From Schaalia sp. JY-X169 (GTDB taxonomy: Bacteria; Actinomycetota; Actinomycetes; Actinomycetales; Actinomycetaceae), in contig NZ_CP059675.1 in NCBI RefSeq assembly GCF_014069575.1, forward strand, positions 1,488,001-1,552,000: DNA of 64,000 nucleotides. The letters run 5' to 3'. Below the pieces are notes generated by a model. It made no database searches and was not told the DNA's origin. It saw only the letters and a program-made list of their open reading frames with translations. Every line of letters starts with the position of its first letter. The stretch's first letter is position 1. The position numbers were made by a program, and so were the translations under genes. Shown here one piece after another: positions 7,056-16,510 of this stretch.

Positions 7056-9542
7056 TCACTTCTCGAGGAGGTCGCGAACCGCCGCCCTGGCCGACTCTTC
7101 CTTACTGACAGACTGTTCCTTGCTAGCTGATGCGGCCTTTGTTTTCCCCGGGTCCAAGGGTCCAGTGACAACGGCTCTGCGCCGCACAGGACGAGTCACA
7201 ACCTTGGAAACACTGTGTTGAGTCGGAAGAACAATGTCGTTAACAGAGGCTGGGACAGCCTTCTCAGATGGTGCTGGCTCTCGCTTCGCAGGTTCTCTCT
7301 TAGGCTCCTCGCGCTTGGGCGTCTCACGCTTCGTAGCCTCGCGCTTGGGCGTCTCCCGTTCGGTGTGCTCAGATTTAGGCTTGCTGGCAGCCGACGCCAC
7401 AGGTTCCGTCTCTGTTGCAACTGAGCTAGCCGCAGTTGCTGCCGCGATGGCCGTGAGGGCTGACTTGACCTTCTTGTCACCTACGTGGCTATCACTTTGA
7501 GCCTGCTGGCCACGTTCGTCCGAATGACGCTCTCGCCCTCGTCGGTCGTCACCACGAGAGTTCCCACCTTGAGACTGCTTGTGTCGGGGGTGGGACGCAC
7601 CAGCGCCACTATCCTCAACCGGGTGGTCGTGGACAATAAACCCTCTTCCCTCACACACTTCGCACGTGGTTGAGAAGGTTTCAACCAGCCCCTCCCCAAC
7701 CCGCTTACGCGTCATTTGGACGAGGCCGAGCGACGTGATTTCTGTGACCTGGTGGCGAGTTCTATCCCTACCAAGTGCCTCCACAAGGCGGCGCAGAACA
7801 AGTTCGCGGTTCGCCTCCAGAACCATGTCGACAAAGTCGATGATGATGATTCCGCCAATGTCGCGAAGCCTCAACTGCCGCACGATCTCTTCGGCAGCCT
7901 CAAGATTGTTCCGGGTGACGGTCTCTTCCAGGGTGCCCCCAGAGCCGATGAACTTACCCGTATTGACGTCAACTACCGTCATCGCCTCGGTGCGCTCAAT
8001 GATGAGAGTGCCACCGCTGGGCAGCCAGACCTTGCGGTCCATCCCCTTTGCCAACTGGGCTTTGATGTCCCTCTCTGCGAAGACATCGTCCTTGGAGGTC
8101 CACTTCTCGAGCCGGTCAAGAAGCTCAGGGGACAGCTCTTCGACATACTCGTGAACCGTCTGCCACGTCTCCTCACCCTGCACGGTCAGTCGCGTTACGT
8201 CCTCGTTAAAGAGGTCCCGAACCACGCGGACCACCATTTCTGGCTCACCCCGCAAGAGGACCGGAGCTTTGCGAGTGGTCGCAACCTTCTTCTCAATCTT
8301 GTCCCACTGTTTGGTGAGGCGCTCAACGTCGTCGCGCAGCTGCTCCTCTGAAGCACCCTCGGACGCCGTTCGCACAATGACTCCCGTGCCCTCGGGAACG
8401 ACCTCTTTGAGGATCTTCTTCAGGCGGTTGCGCTCAGGATCAGGAAGCTTGCGACTTATCCCAAGCACGGTCGAGCCGGGAACCAGGACCAAGTAGCGGC
8501 CTGCCAGAGTGATCTGGCTGGTGAGACGCGCGCCTTTGTGGCCAATCGGGTCCTTCGTCACCTGGACGAGGACGTTGTCACCCGCGGAAAGAGCAGTCTC
8601 GATACGGCGTGGCTTTCCCTGCATACCAAGGCTGTCCCAGTTGACTTCGCCCGCGTAGAGGACAGCATTACGCCCTCGTCCCACATCGATGAATGCGGCT
8701 TCCATTGAGGGCAACACATTCTGTACTTTACCCAGGTAAATGTTGCCAACAATCGACTGATTGGTGCGTCTGGCTACAAAGTGTTCAACGAGGATGCCGT
8801 CCTCTAGGACAGCAACCTGGTCAGATCCTTCCTCATGACGAACGATCATCTGCCGGTCAACGGACTCGCGGCGTGCAAGAAACTCCGCCTCAGTGATCGA
8901 GTGACGGCGTCGCCCCTCTTTACGGCCCTCGCGGCGGCGCATGCGCTTGGCTTCGAGCCTGGTCGACCCTTTGATCGACTGCACCTGGTCAGCATCACTC
9001 GACTCAGGTGCGTCCGCCCCGTCACTGCGAGTCCTGCGGCGCCTGCGACGACTTGAGGAACTGCTTTGGTCGCTTGCCCCTTCAGAAGGCGGCGTCTCCG
9101 GGCTGGTTCCTTCTTCTACCTCGGCAGAATCACCCCCGGAGCTGTCATCGGATTTCTTTCTGGCTCCCTGCGCGCCTTGGCGCTTGCTCTTCTGCGCCTG
9201 CTTTGCGGGCTGCTGCCCCTCCGCTGATGTCGACTCTGCTTTCGCGGAACCTTTTGCTTTACCGCCACGGGACGAGTCGTCTTGCTCATCGGCCGACTTG
9301 TTACGTCCAGAGCCTTGAGTGCCCTTTGTCTGGGAGCCACCACGCTTGGAGGGTGTCCTCTCACTGCGCGCGTCTCCACTGTCGACGCCCACGGCCCGGG
9401 GTTCCGCTACCTTCTCAACACGCTCGGGGGCCTGAAAGGCAGGGGCCTGAAAGGCAGGGGCCTGAAACTCGGGGGCCTGAAACAGCAGGGCCGCTGCTGG
9501 GGTCTGAGGGGAAGTTGACTTCGCCTCTTTTTCGCTACTCAA
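7056..9542 (-). CDS. rne: Ribonuclease E/G
   Basis: This 828-residue endoribonuclease would process rRNA and decay mRNA. The catalytic half is in the middle, as in other actinobacterial RNase E: an S1-like region (SIVGNIYLGKVQNVLPSMEAAFIDVG), an RNase H-like and DNase I-like core with DVNTGKFIGSG and IIIIDFVDM, and the zinc-link CEVCEGRGF. Long low-complexity tails flank it. The N-terminal tail has repeated FQAP units, Ser-rich and Arg-rich stretches; the C-terminal tail has repeated KRE units and a basic VRRRAVV. Such tails recruit degradosome partners and RNA in other species. The start is TTG behind GGGAG. Confidence 0.95.
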   Translation of the reverse strand: MSSEKEAKSTSPQTPAAALLFQAPEFQAPAFQAPAFQAPERVEKVAEPRAVGVDSGDARSERTPSKRGGSQTKGTQGSGRNKSADEQDDSSRGGKAKGSAKAESTSAEGQQPAKQAQKSKRQGAQGARKKSDDSSGGDSAEVEEGTSPETPPSEGASDQSSSSSRRRRRRTRSDGADAPESSDADQVQSIKGSTRLEAKRMRRREGRKEGRRRHSITEAEFLARRESVDRQMIVRHEEGSDQVAVLEDGILVEHFVARRTNQSIVGNIYLGKVQNVLPSMEAAFIDVGRGRNAVLYAGEVNWDSLGMQGKPRRIETALSAGDNVLVQVTKDPIGHKGARLTSQITLAGRYLVLVPGSTVLGISRKLPDPERNRLKKILKEVVPEGTGVIVRTASEGASEEQLRDDVERLTKQWDKIEKKVATTRKAPVLLRGEPEMVVRVVRDLFNEDVTRLTVQGEETWQTVHEYVEELSPELLDRLEKWTSKDDVFAERDIKAQLAKGMDRKVWLPSGGTLIIERTEAMTVVDVNTGKFIGSGGTLEETVTRNNLEAAEEIVRQLRLRDIGGIIIIDFVDMVLEANRELVLRRLVEALGRDRTRHQVTEITSLGLVQMTRKRVGEGLVETFSTTCEVCEGRGFIVHDHPVEDSGAGASHPRHKQSQGGNSRGDDRRGRERHSDERGQQAQSDSHVGDKKVKSALTAIAAATAASSVATETEPVASAASKPKSEHTERETPKREATKRETPKREEPKREPAKREPAPSEKAVPASVNDIVLPTQHSVSKVVTRPVRRRAVVTGPLDPGKTKAASASKEQSVSKEESARAAVRDLLEK
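9430..9486 (-). repeat. 15-bp tandem repeat inside rne
   Basis: Four copies of a 15-bp unit (GGGGCCTGAAAGGCA and variants on the plus strand) encode the FQAPx pentapeptides near the RNase E N-terminus. The period is a multiple of three, so copy number can change without a frameshift. Confidence 0.85.
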
Positions 9543-10020
9543 TTTTTACTCCCACGCGTCGGCGCAACCCCACACCGAGCGCGCCACACGCTAACAAAAA
9601 CTCGTCCTCAAGTGGGACGGAAAACTTAACGGGCCATTTCCAGTTACCGGTGTTGCTCCGCATTTGCGCTGAACATCCACCTGGTTCCACCCGACGGTGT
9701 GGCCGGGGGCCCTTCGATCACATGTTACCGCACGACGTCCCGATCTCTTTGTGGCGCGTCACATAGTGACAAATAGCGCCAAGAATCAATTGCCACTACA
9801 AGTCCTTCTTAGATCGCTTGACGAAATGTAAGCAACCTGTGACCCGAAAACACGTAGAACATAGGGCGGAGGACCCAGGAACACGGTAGATTCAGGTTGG
9901 GACATGCCGTCACCACTGCGTAAGTCTGGGTTGGATCTTGTTTCTAGGTCTACCGGGTGTGTAGAGGTGCGCTGTGATTCACCGATTACTTTTCCCCGAC
10001 TGAGATGAAAGGCCAGATGA
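9543..10020. other. Divergent intergenic region between rne and cydA
   Basis: These 478 bp separate rne (minus) from cydA (plus) and should hold the promoters of both. No gene is visible. The clearest signal is the 13-bp hyphenated palindrome GTCACATAGTGAC at 9758-9770, a plausible regulator site. A purine-rich ribosome binding site (GAAAGG) precedes cydA. Confidence 0.5.
9758..9770. promoter_or_regulatory. Palindrome GTCACATAGTGAC upstream of cydA
   Basis: Two 5-bp half sites GTCAC and GTGAC are separated by three bases. The half sites resemble the GTGA core of CRP/FNR-type sites, but the spacing is shorter than the family standard. It lies about 250 bp upstream of cydA. The assignment is tentative. 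Confidence 0.3.
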
Positions 10021-11568
10021 ATGGACATCCTATCGGCAGCGCTTGACACTGTCGCCATAGGAAGGTGGCAGTTCGGCATTACGACTGTCTACCACTTCTT
10101 CCTAGTGCCGCTGACCATTGGACTATCGCTCTGCGTAGCGATCATGCAATCCCTTTGGTATGCGACAGGCAAAGATGCGTGGCTGCATGCCACGCGCTTC
10201 TTCGGCAAATTACTGCTCATTAACTTCGCCCTAGGCGTTGCGACCGGCATTGTGCAAGAGTTCCAGTTCGGCATGAACTGGTCCGAGTACTCCCGCTACG
10301 TCGGCGACATCTTCGGGGCACCCCTTGCCATTGAGGCACTTCTGGCGTTCTTCCTTGAATCGACCTTCCTGGGCTTGTGGATCTTCGGCTGGGGCAGGCT
10401 CTCAAAGGGCGTTCACCTGCTCATGATTTGGCTTGTCACCGCTGGCGTGAATCTCTCAGCTCTGTGGATCCTCGCCGCGAACTCCTGGATGCAGCACCCG
10501 GTTGGCACCATATTCAACCCTGCTACGGGCCGAGCTGAGCTGGACGGGGTGGGTGGCTTCTTCCAACTGCTTCTCAACCCAGTCCTTTGGTTCACCTTTA
10601 GCCACGTGATTACATCAGCCTGGCTCCTAACGGGCACGTTCATCACCGGCATCGCAGTGTGGTGGATGACAAGAGCCGCACGTGAGGGTGGTGAGGCCGG
10701 AATGGCCCAAGCGCGCAACGTTTGGCGCCCCGTCACGATCTTCGGGCTCTGGGTAATAGTTATTGGTGGGCTTGGCACCACTGGAACAGGACACTTCCAG
10801 GGACAAGAGCTGGTAGAAATACAACCGGCGAAGATGGCCGCTGCCGAGGGAATCTGTGTGGATACTGAAGCGGGTGCATTCACTGTTGCCATGTTCGGAG
10901 ACTGCCCTCTAGACCGCGACGGCGTACAGCCAACGCGTGTCATCACTGTGCCGGGCGTGGCATCGTTCATGGCCACCAACTCCTTCACTGCTCCGGTCGA
11001 GGGCGTGGCCGACGTTCAGGAACGCATGGTCGACCTCATGAACTCCAACGAGGTGTTTGTGGAGAAGTACGGCGACGCTTCTCAGTACAACTTCATCCCA
11101 CCGCAGATGCCAGTCTTCTGGTCATTCCGAATCATGATTGGCACAGCCGCGTTCTCGGCGCTGCTTGCACTGTGGGGTCTGTGGGCAATCCGCAAGGACC
11201 GAGTCCCCACCTCCGTATGGCTCGGTAGGTTCGGCATCTTCTCTATTCCAATGCCATTTATCGGGGTGGCCACTGGCTGGATCTTTACTGAAATGGGTCG
11301 CCAACCGTGGGTAGTCGTTCCCAACCTGGTTTCAATGCAGGCCGGTGATCCGCTCGGTGACGTCAACCAGCTGACTCCAATGGGTATCTCGACCGCCGTA
11401 AGTGCGGGCCAGATGCTCACGACAATGATCCTCTTCACCGTGCTCTACCTGGCCCTCGGTGTCGTGTGGGTGTGGCTGATGCGTAGGTACGTCCTAGAAG
11501 GGGTCTCCGACTTCTCGGATGAGAGCAAGAAGGAAGTCTCTGCTCAAGCCCTCAACTTCGGATACTGA
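10021..11568 (+). CDS. cydA: Cytochrome bd oxidase subunit I
   Basis: CydA carries hemes b558, b595 and d and oxidises quinol while reducing oxygen to water. The 515-residue protein has about nine membrane helices. Heme ligands are visible: His in VYHFFLVPLTIGL near residue 24, His in FSHVIT, and Met in TEMGRQPW. The quinol-binding Q loop is marked by GQELVEIQPAKMAAAEG. The loop is of the short type. It opens a plus-strand operon cydA-cydB-cydD-cydC; cydB starts 15 bp after its stop. A bd oxidase suggests growth at low oxygen or a need to resist reactive molecules. Confidence 0.98.
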   Translation: MDILSAALDTVAIGRWQFGITTVYHFFLVPLTIGLSLCVAIMQSLWYATGKDAWLHATRFFGKLLLINFALGVATGIVQEFQFGMNWSEYSRYVGDIFGAPLAIEALLAFFLESTFLGLWIFGWGRLSKGVHLLMIWLVTAGVNLSALWILAANSWMQHPVGTIFNPATGRAELDGVGGFFQLLLNPVLWFTFSHVITSAWLLTGTFITGIAVWWMTRAAREGGEAGMAQARNVWRPVTIFGLWVIVIGGLGTTGTGHFQGQELVEIQPAKMAAAEGICVDTEAGAFTVAMFGDCPLDRDGVQPTRVITVPGVASFMATNSFTAPVEGVADVQERMVDLMNSNEVFVEKYGDASQYNFIPPQMPVFWSFRIMIGTAAFSALLALWGLWAIRKDRVPTSVWLGRFGIFSIPMPFIGVATGWIFTEMGRQPWVVVPNLVSMQAGDPLGDVNQLTPMGISTAVSAGQMLTTMILFTVLYLALGVVWVWLMRRYVLEGVSDFSDESKKEVSAQALNFGY

Positions 11569-11583
11569 TAGGAGCCAATTGAA

Positions 11584-12741
11584 ATGACTGCTCTAGTAGT
11601 TATCTGGTTTGTGCTGATTGCGGTCCTGTGGACCGGCTACCTGGTGCTCGAAGGTTTCGACTTCGGTGTTGGAATGCTCCTGCGCATCGTAGGAAAGACA
11701 CCGGAAGAAAGAACGGCAACAGTGCGTACCATCGGTCCGCACTGGGACGGCAATGAGGTGTGGCTACTCACGGCTGGTGGCGCGATGTTTGCGGCATTCC
11801 CACTGTGGTATGCCACCATGTTCTCCGGCATGTACATGGCGCTCTTCCTGCTCTTGGTTCTGCTAATTCTGCGCATTGTTGCAATCGAATGGCGCTCGAA
11901 GATCAAGTCGCAAAAGTGGGTCAACACCTGGGACACATTCCAAGTCATCGCTGGCTACGGTGCACCACTGATCCTTGGTGTCGCATTCTCGAACCTGGTT
12001 TCTGGCATGAAGATCGAAGCCCAGACACCTACCGTTGTGGATGGCCGACTCCAAGTCACAACGATTGAGCCCAGTGCGGTATCTGGCGCGCTTGAGACGG
12101 GCAATATCGCCTTCAACCTGACCGGCGGCTTCTGGTCGCTGTTCACGTTCTACTCCCTGTGGGGAGGCCTGACCCTGGTGGCAATTAGTTTCGCTCAAGG
12201 AAGCCAGTTCCTCTCTTTGAAGACTGAGGGTGAAGTCCAGAAGCGAGCCACGAAGATCTCTGCACCTGCCTCGATTGTTGCCCTCGTCATGGGGGCGGTC
12301 TGGGTCATCTGGGGTCAACTTACCTACTCCGCAAACGCATGGTCGTGGATCCCGCTGCTGGTTGCTGCCGTGTCACTGATTCTCACGGCCATGTTCTCCC
12401 AGTCAGCAACACGCAATGAGGGACGGGCATTCCTCTTCTCGTCACTTGGGATCGCTAGTGCCGTGGCGTGGGTCTTCTCAACCATGGCCCCCTACGTGAT
12501 GAAGTCGTCGATTGCGCCTGAGTATTCGCTAACCATGGACTGGGCCTCATCAACACAGCCCACCTTGACCGTCATGTTGGTGGTTGCGATTGTCCTGGTC
12601 CCGATCGTCATCGGCTACACCCTGTGGTCGTACTACGTGTTCCGCGGTCGTATCGACCCGAAGTCGACCTACGCGACGCAAGGCTTGCTGCCGAAGAGCA
12701 TTCGCCCTAAGTCGAACTTCCTGACTGGGAAGCAAGGCTAG
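11584..12741 (+). CDS. cydB: Cytochrome bd oxidase subunit II
   Basis: CydB is the second membrane subunit of the bd quinol oxidase. Its 385 residues form about nine helices, beginning LVVIWFVLIAVLWTGYLVLEGFDFGVGML, a conserved family start with GFDFGVG. RTIGPHWDGNEVWLLTAGGAMFAAFP, another family hallmark, follows. The ATG lies behind a GGAG site, 15 bp after cydA. A hairpin follows the gene and separates it partly from cydD. Confidence 0.98.
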   Translation: MTALVVIWFVLIAVLWTGYLVLEGFDFGVGMLLRIVGKTPEERTATVRTIGPHWDGNEVWLLTAGGAMFAAFPLWYATMFSGMYMALFLLLVLLILRIVAIEWRSKIKSQKWVNTWDTFQVIAGYGAPLILGVAFSNLVSGMKIEAQTPTVVDGRLQVTTIEPSAVSGALETGNIAFNLTGGFWSLFTFYSLWGGLTLVAISFAQGSQFLSLKTEGEVQKRATKISAPASIVALVMGAVWVIWGQLTYSANAWSWIPLLVAAVSLILTAMFSQSATRNEGRAFLFSSLGIASAVAWVFSTMAPYVMKSSIAPEYSLTMDWASSTQPTLTVMLVVAIVLVPIVIGYTLWSYYVFRGRIDPKSTYATQGLLPKSIRPKSNFLTGKQG

Positions 12742-12797
12742 CTAGGCAGAGTTTCGGCTCAACAAGGGCCTGTGCCCACCAGTTAGTTGGCGCAGAA

Positions 12798-12831
12798 GAA
12801 TGCGGTCTCCGAGTATTCGGGGGCCGCATTC
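12798..12831 (+). terminator. Hairpin between cydB and cydD
   Basis: GAATGCGG (12798-12805) pairs with CCGCATTC (12824-12831) around an 18-base loop. Only a short T run follows (CGCGTTT). It may weaken read-through so that the assembly genes cydD-cydC are made in smaller amounts than the structural subunits. Confidence 0.5.
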
Positions 12832-12911
12832 CTCGCGTTTGGGAGCAGGCGTCTTGAGGCTCAGGGAGCACATGTGAAGTGTTTTCGTGAGAAACCTGGG
12901 ACAATGGTCCG

Positions 12912-14744
12912 GTGAAACCGTTTGACCCCCGACTCCTCAAATATGCCCGATCCACACGACGCTTCATCGTTGAGATTGCCGTCCTCGGCCTGATCACCGC
13001 GATTCTGGTGATTGTCCAGGCCTTCACCATCTCAAACGCTGTCAGTCCAGTCATCACGAATGGCACACCCCTGCAGGACATCCTACCAACCATCGGGATT
13101 CTCTTCCTCATCGTGGTAACGCGGGCTCTGGCCACCTACTTCCGTGAGGCCCGCGCCCACCGCGCAGCAGACCGCGCAATCGACGCGCTCCGGAGCGAAG
13201 TCACAAGGAAAGCGGTTCGCCTCGGCCCCAGGTGGAGGGCGCGCCACGCCACCGAAACGGCCACTCTCTTGACACGCGGCCTCGACGACCTGGAACCGTA
13301 CTTCGTGAAGTTCCTCCCCCAGCTCCTCCTCACACTGACGGTGACACCGCTGGCGTTGCTGACAATCTTGATGTTGGACTTCTGGTCAGCACTCATCGCG
13401 GTGGTGGTAATCCCACTGATCCCCATCTTCATGGTCCTCATCGGTCGACTCACCCAGGGCTTCTCGCAGAAGAAACTCATCGCAATGGAGCGTCTCGGTG
13501 CCCAACTCCTCGACCTCTTGACGGGGCTGCCGACGCTACGCGCACTGGGTCGCGAGAAAGGGCCACGAACCCACCTTGTTCGTCTCAGCAAGCAGAACAC
13601 CCAGACAACCATGCAGACGCTCCGGGTCGCGTTCCTTTCTGGTGGCGTCCTCGAGTTCATGGCAACCCTGTCGGTCGCCCTCGTCGCCGTGCAGGTGGGT
13701 ATGCGAATGGTCAGTGGGCATCTCAGCCTGGGCGTGGGACTGATAATCATCATGCTGGCACCCGAGGTTTTCGAACCCTTGCGTCAGGTTGGAGCCCAGT
13801 TCCACGCCTCCACAAACGGGGTTGCAGCAGCGGAAGAATGCTTCACAATCCTTGAAGAGGACGAACCCAGCCACGGGGATATCCACCCGGCCCCCGCCGG
13901 CACGACGCCAATCTCCATAGAGCACCTCTCTGTTGCCGCCCGCGGAGCCTGGGCGCCCTCGGACCTGAGTGGAACGATTGAACCCGGCAGAATCAGCGCC
14001 CTGGTTGGCGCATCCGGCGGAGGTAAGTCAACCACGGTGCAAGTGCTCCTCGGCTTTGAAGACGCAACAAAGGGAAGCATTCTGGTCGGCAGCGATGACG
14101 GCACGCGCGTTCCGATCAGCTCGATCAACCGTGAGGAATGGTGGGAAGGGATCGCGTGGATCCCCCAGCACCCCACCATCACCCCGGGAACCGTCCTGCA
14201 AAATGTTCGCGGGGATGACCTCGCCATCAGCAGCGCCACGCCCGGTAGTAGCGGATCTCCCGGACCCGACATTCTTGCGGCGGCCGCAGCAACGGGTTTC
14301 GACGAGGTCGTAGCATCACTGCCCTCCGGCTGGGAAACACCAGTTGGTTCTGGCGGAGTGGGGCTGTCAGTTGGGCAACGCCAACGACTAGCCCTCACCC
14401 GGACCCTCGTCTCTCCCCCTTCAATGCTGATCCTCGACGAACCAACCGCGCACCTGGATGCGCTGAGCGAAGGGCAGGTCGTGGCGGTGCTTCGCGAACT
14501 GAAAGCATCCGGGTCAACAATCCTTGTCATTGCCCACCGCAACGCCGTGGTCCAGGCTGCCGACACCGTCCTCCACGTTGCATCTGCTGGTGCGACCGAC
14601 GAGGAGATCCAGGAGTACCCGCAGTTGGAAGACGACTTTGAACTCGCTGATCTAAGTGGCACACTACCGGGCCTACTGGACCCGGCTGCCCTGAATCCCG
14701 TCGGTGACGGCGATGTCGACGTAGAACTGGAGGTCCGCAAGTGA
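12912..14744 (+). CDS. cydD: CydD ABC transporter subunit for bd oxidase assembly
   Basis: CydD and CydC form a heterodimeric ABC exporter needed to assemble cytochrome bd; it moves thiols or heme-related compounds in studied bacteria. The protein has 610 residues: a six-helix membrane domain (to about 320), then an ATPase with Walker A GASGGGKSTT, signature SVGQRQRLAL and Walker B LILDEPTAHLD. The start is GTG at 12912. The stop overlaps the start of cydC by four bases (GTGA), indicating translational coupling. Confidence 0.94.
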   Translation: MKPFDPRLLKYARSTRRFIVEIAVLGLITAILVIVQAFTISNAVSPVITNGTPLQDILPTIGILFLIVVTRALATYFREARAHRAADRAIDALRSEVTRKAVRLGPRWRARHATETATLLTRGLDDLEPYFVKFLPQLLLTLTVTPLALLTILMLDFWSALIAVVVIPLIPIFMVLIGRLTQGFSQKKLIAMERLGAQLLDLLTGLPTLRALGREKGPRTHLVRLSKQNTQTTMQTLRVAFLSGGVLEFMATLSVALVAVQVGMRMVSGHLSLGVGLIIIMLAPEVFEPLRQVGAQFHASTNGVAAAEECFTILEEDEPSHGDIHPAPAGTTPISIEHLSVAARGAWAPSDLSGTIEPGRISALVGASGGGKSTTVQVLLGFEDATKGSILVGSDDGTRVPISSINREEWWEGIAWIPQHPTITPGTVLQNVRGDDLAISSATPGSSGSPGPDILAAAAATGFDEVVASLPSGWETPVGSGGVGLSVGQRQRLALTRTLVSPPSMLILDEPTAHLDALSEGQVVAVLRELKASGSTILVIAHRNAVVQAADTVLHVASAGATDEEIQEYPQLEDDFELADLSGTLPGLLDPAALNPVGDGDVDVELEVRK

Positions 14745-16510
14745 CCCTGTTCCTCACAAGAACTGAGCGAAAGGCTCTTCGACGCATCGTCAAAATGCTG
14801 GGGCTCCGCCCCGGAGGTATGGCGCTCTCTCTGCTCTACGGCGTCGCCGGGTTGGGTTCAGCCATTGGGCTCGCTGCCGTGTCTGCCTGGCTGATAGCAA
14901 GAGCCTCCCAGATGCCACCCGTCCTCTACTTGAGCGTCGCAGCAACTTCGGTGCGCATGTTCGGTGTCATGAGGGCTCTCTTCCGCTATATGCAACGCAT
15001 TGCCAGCCACAAAGTCGCCCTCGAAGGAATGGACTCACTGCGTCTGCGCATCTACGACACGCTCACAGATGGTCCAATCGACCGCGTCGCAGCAATCCAA
15101 CGCGGCGACCTGCTTGCCAGAATCGGAGCTGATATTGACGCGGTGGGAGATTACATCGTTAAGTCTCTTCTTCCCTTCCTAGTCGCGTCGATCGTTGGAG
15201 TTGGAACGGTTATTGGGTTCGCATTCCTTTCCATTCCCGCAGCTATCGTGCTTGCCGTCGGCCTGCTCCTTTCCGGCGTGGTGGCTCCGCTTCTCATGGC
15301 GCACTCGGCGCGCGCTGCTGAGAAAGAAGAGCAGGCCGCTCGCCAACAATTGTCCGTGACAACGCTTGACCTCTTAGAGTCTGCTGACGAACTTGCCGTG
15401 TCGGGGCGTCTCGGAGCGACTTTCGCCCGGTTGCGGCTCACTTCAGCAGCATTGGACAAAGCACGCGGCCTGGCTGCTCGGCCTGCCGCATTCGCTACCG
15501 CACTGGACCGTTTTGCGATGGGAGGTGTCGTTGTCGGAGTTCTGCTTGTAGCAACCCCTGAAACGAATGCCGGACTGGTCGCAGCCGTCGCCCTCGCCGT
15601 CCTCGTCCTCACCCCGCTCACGGCCTTTGAGGGCACCGCGGATCTTGGTGCAGCAGCCGTCCAACTCATCCGCTCGGCACGCGCCGCGGAACGGATCGAC
15701 AACCTGCTGGGGCCCGAGGACGCAAAGCCCTCTCCAACCCACCGCATCCCCGAAACTGACCAGCCAGAAGTCCAAGCACACGACCTGGCAGTTGGATGGC
15801 CGGGTCGTCCCACCGCGCTTGAGGGCGTGAACCTAGACCTCTCCCCCGGTAAGGTCGTGGCAATCGTTGGTCCGTCAGGGATTGGCAAATCCACACTGCT
15901 CTATACGCTGGCGGGCATGCTGGAGCCCAAGGGCGGGCAGGCCGACTTGAATGGGGTTGAACTGTGGGGTGGCGACCGAGACGAAGTCACGCACAACGTG
16001 TCACTCACAACTGAAGATGCGCACGTCTTCGCAACCACTCTCTATGAGAACCTGCGCGTCGCCAGAGGTGACCTGACTCGTGATGAATGCAAGGTGCTTC
16101 TGGGCCAGGTCGGTCTTAGCGACTGGCTAGGCTCCCTGCCGAACGGCCTCGACACTCTCCTGGGTGTCGGCGCAACCTCCATATCGGGAGGAGAACGCCG
16201 CAGGCTCCTTCTGGCTCGCGCACTCGCGTCCCCCGCGCGTCTACTCCTTCTTGACGAACCCGGCGAACACCTCGACGCGCAGACCGCCGACTCAGTCCTC
16301 AAGTCATTGTTCGAGGGCGGAGGCACCAACCGCGGCCTCGTCGTAGTGACCCACCGACTCACGGGCCTTGAGGCAGCGGATCAGGTGATTGTTCTACGCC
16401 CCGCCCTCAGCCGGGAAAAGTCCGCAACTGTCGGTGCAAACGGCACCCACGCGGAGCTGCTTGCCAGCGTTCCTGACTACCGTTGGGCCGCAGAACAGGA
16501 GCGCGCATAG
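14741..16510 (+). CDS. cydC: CydC ABC transporter subunit for bd oxidase assembly
   Basis: The partner half transporter, 589 residues, has an N-terminal six-helix domain with a GGMALSLLYGVAGLGSAIGLAAVSAWLI-type start region, followed by an ATPase: Walker A GPSGIGKSTL, signature ISGGERRRLLLARAL and Walker B LLLDEPGEHLD. A Gly-Glu replaces the usual Thr-Ser/Ala after DEP. The GTG start overlaps cydD, and the TAG stop shares a base with the GTG of the next gene, so the histidine kinase is likely translated from the same mRNA. Confidence 0.94.
   Translation: MTLFLTRTERKALRRIVKMLGLRPGGMALSLLYGVAGLGSAIGLAAVSAWLIARASQMPPVLYLSVAATSVRMFGVMRALFRYMQRIASHKVALEGMDSLRLRIYDTLTDGPIDRVAAIQRGDLLARIGADIDAVGDYIVKSLLPFLVASIVGVGTVIGFAFLSIPAAIVLAVGLLLSGVVAPLLMAHSARAAEKEEQAARQQLSVTTLDLLESADELAVSGRLGATFARLRLTSAALDKARGLAARPAAFATALDRFAMGGVVVGVLLVATPETNAGLVAAVALAVLVLTPLTAFEGTADLGAAAVQLIRSARAAERIDNLLGPEDAKPSPTHRIPETDQPEVQAHDLAVGWPGRPTALEGVNLDLSPGKVVAIVGPSGIGKSTLLYTLAGMLEPKGGQADLNGVELWGGDRDEVTHNVSLTTEDAHVFATTLYENLRVARGDLTRDECKVLLGQVGLSDWLGSLPNGLDTLLGVGATSISGGERRRLLLARALASPARLLLLDEPGEHLDAQTADSVLKSLFEGGGTNRGLVVVTHRLTGLEAADQVIVLRPALSREKSATVGANGTHAELLASVPDYRWAAEQERA

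Noticed and set aside
7716-8351. 211-codon frame on the plus strand inside rne
   Set aside because: It is the mirror frame of a conserved catalytic region and has no similarity to a known protein.
9008-9766. 252-codon plus-strand frame crossing the rne start
   Set aside because: Composition is that of an antisense frame; it has no ribosome binding site and would conflict with the rne N-terminal tail.
13784-14740. 318-codon frame opposite cydD
   Set aside because: It lies wholly opposite the cydD ATPase domain, is Ser/Arg-rich as expected for an antisense frame of GC-rich DNA, and has no recognisable domain.
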